DNA from: Peromyscus leucopus
Lineage: Eukaryota > Chordata > Mammalia > Rodentia > Cricetidae
Reading direction: 5' to 3'
Assembly: GCF_004664715.2 (NCBI RefSeq)
Contig: NC_051074.1
Coordinates: 15,663,678-15,727,677, forward strand
DNA: 64,000 nucleotides
Below the pieces are notes generated by a model. It was given only the letters and a program-made list of their open reading frames with translations. It did no database searches and was not told where the DNA came from. How positions within the stretch are numbered: position 1 is the stretch's first letter; each line of letters starts with the position of its first letter. A program made the translations under genes and the position numbers. Shown here in pieces: positions 19,656-31,350 of this stretch.

Positions 19656-22331
19656 GGAGGTGATAGTTCATCAACCAGCATGAACATCCAATTTAAACTA
19701 ACTTGTATCAATAACACATGCCTTTTCATTTAATCAGATAATAACTTGTCAAAAGGAAACATCCCCAAAATTAGTCTTGGGGAAAGGTTTTTGTTTTTGT
19801 CTTTTAGGAGAATGAAGGTTAAGGAATCTGAAGAACACTGGACAAATGAGACAACTGAAGAAAAGTGACAAATCATCTATCCCAAGAAACAGAGTGAAAC
19901 GGTGTATGGGTATATATTATCTAAAAAAATTTTTATGTCTTCCTAAATGTTTGTTTCTGCTTTTCTCTAAAGATTTAACACTATTGGTCTTCTAACAGTC
20001 CCAGTTCAATTAAAATTTAAAGCTGACTTTGGAGTTGGAGAATGGCTCTCTCCTTCTTTAAAATCAAGCATGTTGTTAAAAGGAAAATGCAAACTCCCTG
20101 TATCATGCCAGAATAAGAGCCATCTTCTGCTATGGTACAGGACAAAAGCAAAATTAATTAAGGGACTATTCTATTACTAATCTCAACTCTTTGATTCTAT
20201 TCTGATTCTTTAAACTTTTCTCAAAGTATAAATTTTATATCAAAATTTACAAGATTAATATATATATATACATTTTAAACTTGTTAAGATATGAATGGTC
20301 ACATAGAGTACTAACTAATTCTAGAAAAAAGGCTAGCTGCATATATATGTTTTTGTGTTCGAGTCTCTTATCAGTTTTCTGCAGGAAATCACGGCCAGGC
20401 CTAACATCAACTGAAGTCTACAGAAAGAAGATGGGGCCCCACAACAACAAAAATTCCACGTGGACAATAATAATATCATTAAGCTGACAAACATCATCCA
20501 CAGATCAGCTTTGAACTACAAGGTGCTCAGAGCAAATTTGAGATGACTAGCTGAGATGATCCAGTCTCAAAGACTACTTGAATAAGGACTTGAGATAAAC
20601 CCTGAACTTTGGCATTATACACAGACTGGATAATGAAGGATATAGTTACCTCTCCTAGAATTTGACAATTAACCTAAAATCTTTCTTTCAGGATAAAGAA
20701 AACTTCGCCCATACCCAGCAGGAAGCAATTTTAAGAATACGACGCCCACATTCCCAAAGAGGTGGTGTGGGGCGGGTGGTTTTTGGTCTTTTTAATGGGT
20801 TTTGGGTCTGGGATAATTTTCAGTATTTAGGGGGTTGGTTACAAGTTATTGTCAAGGGTTAGGAAAAAGGCTAAGCAAAGGAGACTAGATTTAAGGTTCT
20901 TGTTTTTTAAAAAAAAAAAAGAAAGAAAGAAAAGAAAAAGACAATTACTAATTTTAAATACTTTACATTGGATTGGATTGTTTTATATTGTATACAAATT
21001 TGAAACTGATATTGTTAGAAAATGCTATATGTATATTTCTAATTGTATTTATTCCATCCATTTAACAATGTAATGCAAATTTCTGATCCTTGAATGTTAT
21101 TATTATCAACTATTAGGATATAAAGAAATGAAAGCTAGTAGTTAGACATTATCATAGAACTTGTAGTCAGATTAGATATGTTTTAAAAAATTAAGCAGAG
21201 ATGTTTTAGACAGGTCATCTTCAAACCCTTCAGAGATCTACAGAATATGGCATTTAAAATGTTTTAATAACTTAGAAAATTTTTCTTTTTTGAGACATGT
21301 CAGCTCCTGGCAGTACTAATCTACTTCAGAGAAAATATGGGCATTGAAGAAACTGCATATGGAGTCAACTTTCCTTGTGGCAAAAGTTAGCCACTGGACA
21401 ACAAAGTATCCTCGAATCAACAGGACAAAATGGACAGACAGAACACGAAACAAGGGACTACTGATTCTTGCCAAAACAAGTGTGGTTATGGCTTTATCAA
21501 AAGGCATCTTCTGAGGCCAGGACAATACGGCCCCATCCCTGAAATGGCCTTCGCATCCGGAAAAGGTACGGTGCCCTTTTCTTCAAAGCAGCTTAACAGG
21601 CAGAGGCCGATGGATTCTGTTGTACAATGGAACAGCAGCTGAAAGCTCATGCCTCTCGAAAGTAGACTGGCATTTAATAGAGGGATGTGGAGAAGAAGGG
21701 ATGCTGAGATGAAGCCATATATACACAGCCAAGAAGAATGGACAGCTGAATTAAAAAACTGTCAACAATTTCCAGAATTTAAAATCCTGAATCATGACAG
21801 GACACAAGTGGAATTCAGGTGTTTCTGGTACGTGGACTGCTCTCACCCAATGTGAGGTTGAACTGTTGACCTTGTGTACATCCTACTTCACAAATGAGTC
21901 TGTCAGATACACTGAGCCTATAGGCTGAAGATGATGCCCCAACACTGCGGAGAAACCTCAGGTGACTGCCCAGGCAGCTGGCTGTTTCTGTCAACTCACA
22001 AAATTTTTTGGAAGTTGCTTGCATGCACTTCCTGTTTTTATTTTTGTTAGCTAATATTATTCCCTTCTTGGGTCTCTGAGGGAGTTGAAGATTAGTTAGT
22101 TATGGTTGAAGATTAGTTAGTTATAGTTGAAAATTAATTAGGATAGAAAGTGAATTAGATACATCTTGGATTTACCAAAATAGGATAGATAATGGAATTA
22201 TTTTCTCTGATTTGTCAAATACCTGTTTAGGTATTTATTACTTGTATATATTGTATATAGTTATTGTACTTTTGTATATAGTTTTTCTTTTGTTAGTTAT
22301 AACCTTTTGCTTTTTTTCTTTTTATTAAAAT
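19656..22331 (+). other. ERV-1 long 3' non-coding module (no env)
   Basis: About 2.7 kb between integrase and the polypurine tract. It holds only short frames and none with envelope features (no signal peptide, no surface/transmembrane cleavage site, no fusion peptide). Parts from about 20380 onward align with the internal remnant at 7496-8477, and the 21290-21560 part weakly resembles the 3' modules of ERV-A and ERV-B. Its survival in several env-less families suggests an RNA-level role such as export or packaging; this is inference. Confidence 0.75.
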
Positions 22332-22344
22332 AGAAAAGGGGAAA
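22332..22344 (+). promoter_or_regulatory. ERV-1 polypurine tract
   Basis: AGAAAAGGGGAAA directly precedes the 3' LTR and would prime plus-strand DNA synthesis. The same tract occurs before the LTR at 8478. Confidence 0.9.
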
Positions 22345-22764
22345 TGTGGTGGTAATCTAATTGTACTGAAATATTATTTTGATTGTATGTTAATAAATAA
22401 AGTTGTCTGGGGTCAGAGCTATTAGAGCCATAGCAAGAGTGTGGCGGTGGTGGCACACGCCTTTAATCCCATAAGATCTCTGTGTGTTCAGGGATACAGT
22501 CAGCATTGGAGACATATACCTTTAAGACCTAGGGGGCTGTACATTCAGACAGTGACGAGGCAGTCATGTGTTTGGGTTTACAACCAATGAGAAGGCAGAA
22601 CGACATACTATAAAAAAACAAACCGACAGGAAGTAGGTCTCTTTTCGCGAAGCTGGGACAGCAGAAGGAAGGGTGAGATTTAGCTCTGAGCTCTGACCTC
22701 TCGACTTTCTCTTTTACATTGTTTCTGTGTTTCTTATTTAATAAGACGGTTGGTTACATCTATA
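22345..22764 (+). mobile_element. ERV-1 3' LTR
   Basis: A 420-bp LTR, base-for-base equal to the 5' LTR apart from one G fewer. It is followed by ATACAG (22765-22770), the perfect copy of the target at 14300-14305. The near identity means the insertion is very recent on an evolutionary scale. Confidence 0.95.
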
Positions 22765-22770
22765 ATACAG

Positions 22771-23645
22771 TATATTTGTTGGTGGGACAAAAGCTCACTT
22801 TACATCTAAATTATTAGATAAACTAAGAGATAAATCATAGTAGGAAGGCAGATGTAAGTAATAAAAATCAAACAACTTCTAAATATGTATACCTGATGGG
22901 GAAAATGTACGTGATAATGAGAATCAGTAAACAGTGGATCTAATGAAGGGCAGCTTAGGGACTTTAAATAAACATATCTGGTGCAAAAATAGTTTCTAAG
23001 AGTCAACAAAAGCACTGACAAGCAATTCCATCTACACAGAAATCCAAAATCAAATGAAGTTGGTTTAGTTTTCCACATAACAGCTAATTGACCAAATGCA
23101 TTGCAAAATAAGACAGTCTCATATTTGCATCACTGAAGTAAATGGAACTGTTAGAGCAATTTCACTAAAATAGAAAGGAAGAACAAAATGAAATTTGCAA
23201 ACATTAAAATAAAATTCAGTAACTGACATGACACATTTGTGAAAATACATTTCTTAAGTGTTCATCACAATGTTTGTATCTTATCTAATATACACAGTAA
23301 ACAGAATCCAAATTGTTATGTATACAAAGTACCAATAATGTTTCAGTATTAATAGTAAATAATGAGAGAATAGATGTATATTCACTATCCCCTTGATCTG
23401 GTGGTGGTTTTCTTTATGACATTCTGTGTTGATGATGTGAAGGTTGACTCTAAATAAAATTCTGAGAGACAGCAAATACCATGGTGTGATGCATATAGGA
23501 CTGTAGCTGCTTCATCCTCAACTTCCAGGTTTCTGGCATTTTGTTCTTAGTCCTAGCAGTTTCCATCTGGAGGTTGTATTGTTTCTGTCCTTAACATTAT
23601 TGTAACTAGTTTTTTTCATGTTTGGTGCCTATCCCTGGAAGGCTT
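22771..23645. other. AT-rich DNA without recognised feature
   Basis: No gene or clear repeat seen. Small frames are scattered and lack any recognisable domain. Confidence 0.5.
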
Positions 23646-23650
23646 GTTCC

Positions 23651-23667
23651 TTCTTTCTGTCTTTCTC

Positions 23668-23727
<60 letters not shown>

Positions 23728-23748
23728 TCCTTCCTTCTTTTTTTTTAA
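23651..23748. repeat. (CTTT)n microsatellite
   Basis: Long CTTT tetranucleotide array ending in poly(T). The Lys/Glu/Arg and Phe/Leu/Ser repeat frames on the two strands are artefacts. Confidence 0.95.
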
Positions 23749-23749
23749 A

Positions 23750-23935
23750 GCGAAGCAGAGGAGGAGTGAATTGTGGGAAAGAGGGGGTGGGGAAGTAACT
23801 GGGAAGAATGCATGAAGAGGAAACTACAGTTGAAATGTAATGTACAGAAGAAAAAAAGGTAGAGGAAGTCCCCACAAAGTTGAGTGGGTAAAGAAGGGGG
23901 TTAAATAGGAAGTAATTGGAAAGCCAATAAATATG
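23750..23935 (+). mobile_element. Possible LINE-1 3' end fragment
   Basis: G-rich text of the type 'gagggggtggggaagtaact' followed by 'gaaactacagttgaaatgtaatgt' resembles the end of rodent L1 3' UTRs. Weak; no clean poly(A). Confidence 0.35.
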
Positions 23936-24275
23936 ATCACAACAGGTTGTATGAAACTCTCCAAAACGAATAACAACATTTAAATTTACCCTAAAAATAA
24001 ATAACTAATAAACAAACAAACAAACAAATAAATAAGAGTGCAACACAAGAAGAACTATAGAATACAGCATGAAGACCTAAATATTATTTGTCCAAAATTT
24101 GAACTCAGCTAGTTCATTTCAAGTATTTCAAGGTAGAATTAGCTTGCTGGTTTTCAAGGGTTGAGTATATTTTATAATCATAACTTTTTTCAACAAGGTC
24201 AGGAAAAATGTAGTTACTATAGGAAATAAGAAAAACACACAAAAAAATAAACATAAATATTAAAAATACACAATA

Positions 24276-24434
24276 GCCAGGTGGTGGTGGCATACCCCTA
24301 TATTCCCAGCACTCGAGAGACAGAGCCAGGCAGATCTCTGTGAGTTTGAGGCCAGCCTGGTCTAAAAAGAGAAATCCAGAACAGGCACAAAAACTACACA
24401 GAGGAAGCCTGTCTTGACAAAAAAAAAAAAAATA
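24276..24434 (+). mobile_element. B1 SINE (sense)
   Basis: 'gccaggtggtggtggcatac', 'agatctctgtgagtttgagg', 'ccagcctggtct' and a poly(A) tail. The flanking duplication 'aaatacacaat' lies on both sides. Confidence 0.93.
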
Positions 24435-24522
24435 CACAATGATAAATTATACATTTATAAGTGCTTTCACTATCACTTAGCAGATTTTCAAGGTACTACT
24501 CAGAAGGTTAGCTCCTCCCATC

Positions 24523-25009
24523 CATAGCATGAATCTTAAAAGTTCTTATTAATATAAACAAGCCTGGGGCCAGTTATTGGGGTGAATGCTGGAAAATCAG
24601 AGAGACAGAACAAGCCAAAGCTAACCTCACTGGGCCAACTTCTCAGCTGATCTTGTTTCCTCAGACGGAAGCCTCTGTGTCCTCATATCTGATTGGCTCT
24701 CACCTGAAATGTGGGGCTCAAAACCTAGAAGCTTAACCAGCCAAATGCTTAACCAGCCAAATGCTTCTAGTTTATGGTCCTCATGCCTTATATACCTTTC
24801 TGCTTTCTACCACCACTCCCTGGGATTAAAGGCATGGGTCATCATGCTTGGCTGTATCCTTGAACACATGGATTTCTGCCTCTGAAATGCTAGGATTAAA
24901 GGCATGTGCTGCCACTGCCTCTCCTAAGTATCTAGTGGCTTTTCTGTTCTCTCACCCCAGATAAGTTTATTAGGGTACACAATATTTTGGGGAACATAAT
25001 ACCACAACA
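24523..25009 (-). mobile_element. Solo LTR (antisense), same family as 8478 LTR
   Basis: Reverse complement begins TGTTGTGGTATTATG and ends AAGATTCATGCTATG. A perfect 6-bp duplication CCCATC flanks it (24517-24522 and 25010-25015). It includes two partial B1-like segments in tandem and a local doubling of 'gcttaaccagccaaat' (about 24729-24765). Confidence 0.9.
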
Positions 25010-25134
25010 CCCATCTGTTTAAATGATAGGCAGTTACCCCTCTGTTCCTCAGATACAGAGATTATAGATAAACTATTTGATTCAAGATTTTTTGCCTATA
25101 CCCATATGCTTTTAGGTGTACTGAAATATTAGTC

Positions 25135-25498
25135 TGTGGCTGGAGGGCTTCTCTCCAGGTTCCCCAAGGCCTGCAGTCCCACAATCCACTTATAAAATAA
25201 TCACTCAGACGCTTATATCACTTATAAACTGTATGGCCATGGCAGGCTTCTTGCTAATTGTTCTTTTATCTTAAATTAACCCATTTCTATAAAGCTATAC
25301 CTAGCCACATGGCTGGTGGCTTACCGGCGTCTTGACATGTTGCTTCTCCTGGCGGTGGCTGCTGTGTCTCCCTCCTCAGTCTTCTGCTTCCCAGAATTCA
25401 TCTCTCTCCTTCTCCCACCTACTTCCTGCCTGGCAACCTACTTCCTGCCTGGTCACTGGCCATCAGTGTTTTATTTATATAGAGCAATATCCACAGCA
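25135..25498 (-). mobile_element. Inverted ERV: left LTR (family A, antisense)
   Basis: Reverse complement matches the ERV-A LTR (starts TGCTGTGGATATTG, ends CTCCAGCCACA). A pyrimidine-rich antisense polypurine tract follows at 25499, so this is a 3' LTR read on the minus strand. Left flank TTAGTC (25129-25134) nearly equals TTAGCC after the right-hand LTR. Contains a local doubling of 'cctacttcctgcctgg'. Confidence 0.9.
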
Positions 25499-26221
25499 CT
25501 TCCCCTTTTTTTCTTTTTTAAAAAAGGAAGGTTTTAACTTTAACATGGTAAAATTACATATAACAAAACAATTACCGAACGAGAATTATAGTTACAATAT
25601 TAAAGAAGATGTCCTATCTATCTTATATTTGTGAGTTTAAGGTTTTATATCTAACTTATCTTTTATCATAACTGAGGAAATTACAACTATCTAGTTTTCA
25701 ACCACATCAAAGACCTGAGAAGGAACATAATGGTACCTGAGAAATGGTTGATGGATGCAAGCAACTTTTGGGAATCTTGCAAAAGTAGACCAAGACAGCT
25801 GGCAGCCTGGACAGTCACCTAATGTTTCTCAGCATTGTTGGTGCATTTAAATTGGCTACAGGCCTAGAGTATCTGACAGACCATTTTTAGAAGCAGGAAT
25901 TTTGAGAGACCATTTTACCCTGTCTTGGCAGAGTACAGTGGTCGCTTTCCTTGTGTCCCGCTTGTCCAGAAAGAACAGAATTATATTTGTACTGTCAGCC
26001 ATCAAGGCAAGGGCAGTTCTTTGCCCAGTAGGCCATTTTGTGCCAAAAAGACAAACTTCCAAATGGAAATGTCTTAGAAGCCCAACAGTCTCTCGGGATC
26101 AATTGGTGTAGCCAGGAGCAATTGTGTCTCACTTCAACAGAATTTTAAGTTATTTAAATGCCATATTCTCTAGGTCTATGAAGTGTTTGAAGATTACCTA
26201 TCTGAAATATATCTATGTATA
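25499..26221 (-). mobile_element. Inverted ERV: family A 3' module (antisense)
   Basis: Highly similar to the reverse complement of ERV-A from about 36450 to 37176. Includes the conserved open frame at 25856-26062 (minus). Near 26221, at 'tgtatacc', the sequence leaves family A and turns to plus-strand family B sequence. Confidence 0.85.
25856..26062 (-). other. Conserved short open frame in ERV 3' module
   Basis: A 68-codon frame from a TTG, without a good ATG start; it keeps most residues with the copy at 36610-36816 and is also open in ERV-B (about 55290-55500, minus). It may be a protein remnant, or the frame may be open by chance in a conserved RNA element. I cannot assign a function. 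Confidence 0.35.
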
Positions 26222-26569
26222 CCAGGTACCATTATGTTCCTTCTCAGGTCTTTGATGGGATTGAAGACTAGCAGTTATAGTTACAACTTAGTATATATAA
26301 TATCTTAGATAGAACATATTAAGTATTAGATTCAGGTTCTTTAGGATAGGACACCTTTGAATGATCTTTATAACATGCCATTTACCTATGCTCTATACTT
26401 CTCTGGATTTTCATATGTGTTTCTTGCTTGATATTGTTTGCATTGGTTGTAGTTATATCTTATCTAGGTCATTATCCCTCATTATTTCTGGACAATATTT
26501 GATAACCATTCCTTTGTATATAGTCTTGTATTAGTTTAGAACCTTCTTATTTAGACAAAAAGGGGGAGA
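26222..26569 (+). mobile_element. Inverted ERV: family B 3' end (sense)
   Basis: Matches the reverse complement of ERV-B from about 54827 to 55175, starting at 'ggtaccattatgttcc' and ending in the polypurine tract 'acaaaaagggggaga'. It lies head-to-head with the family A part, and about 36 bases around 25706-25741 and 26222-26258 form an inverted repeat. Confidence 0.85.
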
Positions 26570-26890
26570 TGTAGTGGGTAGCCATTCCAGCTTGGATCTG
26601 GAAGTTGCAACCCCCATTGAGACTCTGGCAATTGTCACGCCTACGAGGCGGGGCGAGGGGAGGCGCCTGGAGACCCGAGAGCTGGATGGGCCAGTGTTCT
26701 CTCTGTGTGCTCTCTCTGTGCAGGGACGCTGAACGGTGAAGGTGGACTGTGCAGAGCTCCGGAGAACACCGCTAGACTGCATTACACCTTCCCCAGACCC
26801 TGCGACCTACCTTTCACTTAATTTGTGAGTTACACCATTAAATAAATATCCTTTTAACTACGTGGAGTGGCCAAAATAATATCTCCAATA
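26570..26890 (+). mobile_element. Inverted ERV: right LTR (family B, sense)
   Basis: A 321-bp LTR starting TGTAGTGGGTAGCC and ending TCTCCAATA, the same family as the LTRs of ERV-B. The following TTAGCC (26891-26896) matches the left flank TTAGTC at 5 of 6 bases. Contains 'attaaataaatatcc', a likely polyadenylation signal. Confidence 0.9.
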
Positions 26891-26896
26891 TTAGCC

Positions 26897-29501
26897 AATT
26901 GAAATGAGCTGATTCACAAATACTATTTGAAATAATAATTTCATTGCCTTTTTCCACTCATTTTTATTCCTTTATTTGTCATGGGTAATATAAATGTGTT
27001 AAGGGATCTATGCATTTTCCTTCCATAGTGAGTACTGCTTTGTTCATGCTTTATTAGCTTACATGGTTATTATTGTTCTATCTTGCTATCTTAATTGACA
27101 TTACTTTCTTTTCAGAATAAAAATTTTCATATGTACATAGAAATTTTCCATTGTCCAAAATTTGATTAGATACTATCCAATTTGATGTATCTCATTGTCT
27201 GTTGTCTTTATAAAAAAAAAAAAAACAAAAAACTGTAACCAGTTCTTTGAGCATGCAGAATTATCAAGATGTAGACCGTCTTAGCACAAACCATTTCCAT
27301 GATTCCAAATTATCATGTAATCCTTAGAGTCTAAGGTTTGTGATTGAATATCAAGATATATTAATATCATGAGAACATTCAACTTGGTACAAGTAAGTCA
27401 CTATACCATGTTTTTAATGAGCAATTGATAGATAACTAGGTATAGGAAACACGAGACTAGAGTCTGTCTAGACAAATCTAGAGTAAGGAAAGAAACTTTC
27501 TTTTGATAACAGACATCAGGTCTGGGCTTCATCACCTCATCATGTGAAGAGTCTAAAAGCTAGGTGACTTCTCTAAAACTGAGTTCGTTCATTTTTAAAG
27601 TTTATCAATTGGCATACTTGTAAGATTATTTGAATAATTCTTATGATATCTGTAAAACATCACATCTCTATATCAAAAGACTTTTTGATTTAATTTATAT
27701 TTTCCTAGTACGTGAAACTATTTATCCTTTCTGATTAGCTTTTTCATTCATTAATTCTGGTATGTCTTTTACATCTTAAACATATTATAAAAAAATTATT
27801 ATTTCTTCTAGGTGTGCCTTAACTATTGTTTCAGATTAGAACTGTACATGTAGTTGTTGACTTCTAACCTTAAATGATGTATACTATTTTGTGGTTTTAA
27901 GATATATAACTTCAGGTATAACATGTTTTTACTGATTTTATTTTTACTATTATAAATTCTAATCTTAGTTACCAGAAAATATAGTTGCCTAAATCCAATT
28001 AGATAATTCTTGGTAATTCTATTATCAGCTAATCTGGCATAATTATCTTACATATAGTCAATACATTCTTTAAGAGTATGCATTAAAAAAGTACATATTG
28101 ATATTATATGACAATAAGGTAGTATTTTTAGTATTGAGAGGGCCTTCTTAGACCATGACTGATGTATATAAACATGCACTTTTATGTGTATATAGCTTAA
28201 AGGAAGTTAAGTTGTTTTGGCAGACAATACAAAAAATCCAGTACTAGGCATGAGAAACCTCCTTTTGAATAGACGTCAAAGTAGTCCAAAATGACTCCCA
28301 ACTCTATATAAACCATACATGTAGCATTTGGTTGCCCTCAGGGTTTGAGGGTGGGCCTCTATTGCTGAAGACATTGAAGTACACACGTAGGATAAAAGAC
28401 TTTAGTGATTCAAACTGGATGTGACCTAAAACCCTTCTTCCCTCAGCCTGGCTTCCATGGAATCAGAAAGTCATATGCAAGCTACTAAGGGAGGGAAATC
28501 ATGCCCTGTACTACTCAAAACCTAGCTATCTTCCTGGAGCTAATGAGGTCATGGACATTAGAAAAAACATACTACGTCCCTGTTCTCCTAAACTCCCTCA
28601 CTAATGGTTTAAATTTCCTTGCTTCCTTTCTAAAGCTCCCTGTCTGACTCCCATGCTTACCCTCTCCATTCTTCTCCCCCCTGTAATTTGTGTGCTTGCC
28701 TACCCTTGGGTTGTCATTTCAAAAACTAATAAATTGTCTGTGAGCTTAGCACCAATGTCCATATTTATATTAAAAGAAAAAGAAGCTTACTGGAATTAAT
28801 AATCTAATAACTATAGCAAACAAATAGAGACAAATCTCAACCCTTTTTCCAATTTTAGTAAGGGTAGAAAATAATGGGTTTCTTTATGGCATGCTCATAC
28901 ATGCATACTATTGTCTTTTTCTTCATATTTGCTATAACATCATCCCCTGCTAAGCCTATACATTTGCCAAATGTCCATCTTATTTTCTCAGATCATGTAA
29001 ATGCATACAAAATTTAAATGTAAGTTCTACATGTGAGAGATAACATGCAACATTTAACATTATCTTCTTCTCCCATTATTCACTCTTGTTTTTCCTTCTT
29101 CATCCCTTTTGTCTTCTTTTTTTCATGATAAATTCCATACACATATTTTCCCTCCAGTCAATGGAAACACTAAATGAACTAACCAAATATTAAGTACTCA
29201 GCAACTAAACTCCTGTTTCATTCGTGTGTACTCTGTGAAATGGCAGATGACATAGGTAATCATAATAGACCTTTATGCTCATAATGTATAACCTCAACAC
29301 CTTGAGAAATTTGGAGAGGGAGGTAGACTGACAGGCATGTGAAACACCAACACTAAGCAGTACAGAACGAGAGGAGACAGTGAACCTGAAGCATTTGTTT
29401 CAGAGAATATTGATTACACTATGTGATAATGCTCTATTCTTATACCGAGGAAGTTAATGGACCTTCGTATCTAACAGAAACACATAGCTCACCAAAACAC
29501 A

Positions 29502-29511
<10 letters not shown>
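26897..29511. other. AT-rich DNA without recognised feature
   Basis: No coding frame of note, no clear SINE or LTR. The part at about 28140-28760 is less AT-rich and could be an old repeat I cannot name. Confidence 0.45.
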
Positions 29512-29533
<22 letters not shown>

Positions 29534-29537
29534 AAAA
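29512..29537. repeat. Poly(A) run
   Basis: 26 A after a short CA run. No retrocopy could be recognised upstream. Confidence 0.95.
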
Positions 29538-30029
29538 CCAAGACTATGAGCACCATATACATGCTTTATAATCATGGTAAGAAAGAATAAAATCAAGACA
29601 GGATGCATACCTAATTATCTCTACTATTAGACATGCACTGTGGAAGTCATCATAAATATTTGATAATTATTGATTGTTTTTATTCATTTAAAACTGTGTA
29701 CCAGATTTTAAGGACTATTTTGAGTTACCTATCATCTGTTTTGTGTATTAGAACAAAGACTACTAGGAACATATGTGGCAATTCTTAAAATGATTTTCTA
29801 TTCTTTCATTTTATTGCTACAATCAAATATCCTAGCAAGAGGGTAAAGAGGAAAGGAAATGGTTTATTTGTGTTAATCTTTCATATTACAGTTCATCATT
29901 TCTGAAAATTTAAGGAAAGAACTCAAGCAACTAACCATATGACATCCACAGTAAAGAGAAAAGAAAAAAATAAAAACATCCATGTTTACTTTCTTCTGTT
30001 TCTCAGCCAGGTTTCTTATGTCTTATAAT

Positions 30030-30451
30030 ATTCAGGACCCTGGCATTGAGATCGGTGCCTTTCATAAAGTACTGGAGCTGCTTATATTTGTTAACAAGCA
30101 ATACAATTCTCCACAGGCATGCCCACAGGCTATTCTGGTCTAGATACATTTTTATCAAGACTCTCCCTGTAGGTTGTTTCATGTTAACAGTTAAACCTAA
30201 CCAACATGAGAGATCAGTGCCTTACTTGGCCATCATCAGAGAGACTTCTTTTTGCAGTAGAGAGGAGATGACAGGGGGAACCAAAACTGGAGGAGCGACA
30301 TTGAAATACTCAGTCCTAAAGGGATGTCTTCATCAAATCCCTTCCTCTCAGGGCTCAGAGATCTGTGTAGAAGAGGTGGAAATATTGTAAGAGCCAGAGG
30401 CAATGGATGGTGTCAAACAATAAGCGGCTTTCAGAGACAACACAATTCTTG
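30030..30451 (+). mobile_element. LINE-1 3' UTR, left part
   Basis: Rodent L1 3' UTR landmarks: 'gccatcatcagagagacttc', 'actcagtcctaaagggatgt', 'cttcatcaaatcccttcct' and 'agagccagaggcaatggatgg'. The L1 resumes at 30807 after another repeat. Short frames here are not genes. Confidence 0.75.
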
Positions 30452-30806
30452 CGGTGGTTTAAAGAAAATGCCCCCCCCCCAAAAGAAGTGGCACTATTAG
30501 GAGGGGATGAAGCTTTTTGGAGGTACAACTTTGTTCGAGGAAGTGTGTCAATGTGGAGACAGGCTTTGAGGTCTCACGTATGCTCAAGCCATGACCAGTG
30601 GCTAAGACTACTTCTTGTTTCCTGTTCCTCAAGATATAGGACTCTCAGCTCTAGTACCATGTCTGCCTGCAGGCTGTCATTTCCCACCATGATGGTAATG
30701 GACTAAACCTCTGAAACTGTAAACCGTCTAATTAAATGTTTTCCTTCAAAGGAGTTGCCATGGTCATGGTGTCTCTTCACAGCAATAGAAACCCTAACTA
30801 AGATAA
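30452..30806 (+). mobile_element. Dispersed rodent repeat inserted in L1
   Basis: Begins 'ggtggtttaaagaaaatgcc' (followed by 10 C) and ends 'aatagaaaccctaactaaga'. Its middle holds 'gaggaagtgtgtcaatgtgg', 'ctgaaactgtaaaccgt' and 'tggtcatggtgtctcttcac'. The same repeat, in the same order, is the target of ERV-B (54466-54518 and 62936-63250). Family name unknown to me. Confidence 0.7.
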
Positions 30807-31350
30807 TTATCAACTCACTATGACTTTGGTTTCACTGCAAAGGCTTCAATATGTTCAAACCAGGTAGGCTTTCATTGCTGAGATGGGGAAGTGGAGATGG
30901 GCTTCCACCCCTGACAAAGATGCTATCTGCAGTTGATACCAACTTACAAAGGAAAAGATAAAGAATTCTCAAATGAAAAAAAATTGAGTATGTTAACCAC
31001 ACTTTAGGGTAGCCCCCATGCCCAGGAGTAGTTGGCCAACACAAAGTAACTTGATAAATTATCTTTGTAGACATTTTTGTTTCCTATTGCTATGCTTGGG
31101 CTTTTTTAAAAATTGATCTTTCACTTGCATATTTTAGTTTCCCTCCTGGGCATGGGGGGCATTGTGTGTTTGTTTCTTATGCTGTGTTTTTGTTGTTTTC
31201 TTGTTTGTTTTGTTTTGTTTTTTTAAGAGAGAATAAAATGACATGAAGTTGGGTAGGTAGGGAGGTGGCTAGGGAGATGAACTATAAAGAGCTGGAGGAG
31301 AAAAAGGGAGTTATAATACTGTATTGTATGAAAATCTTTGAATAGAAATC
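30807..31350 (+). mobile_element. LINE-1 3' UTR, right part
   Basis: Continues with 'cagttgataccaacttacaaagg', 'agcccccatgcccaggagta', 'gttggccaacacaaagtaac' and 'atgaagttgggtaggtaggg', ending 'attgtatgaaaatctttgaa', the usual end of rodent L1. Confidence 0.8.

Noticed and set aside
19656..22331. Possible env gene in ERV-1
   Set aside because: No long frame, signal peptide, cleavage site or transmembrane-subunit motif could be seen in any frame.
28140..28760. Possible processed pseudogene or LTR
   Set aside because: Slightly richer composition than the flanks, but no open frame, poly(A) tail or LTR ends were found.
30046..30706. Two plus-strand frames of about 100 codons
   Set aside because: They lie in an L1 3' UTR and an inserted repeat, both non-coding.
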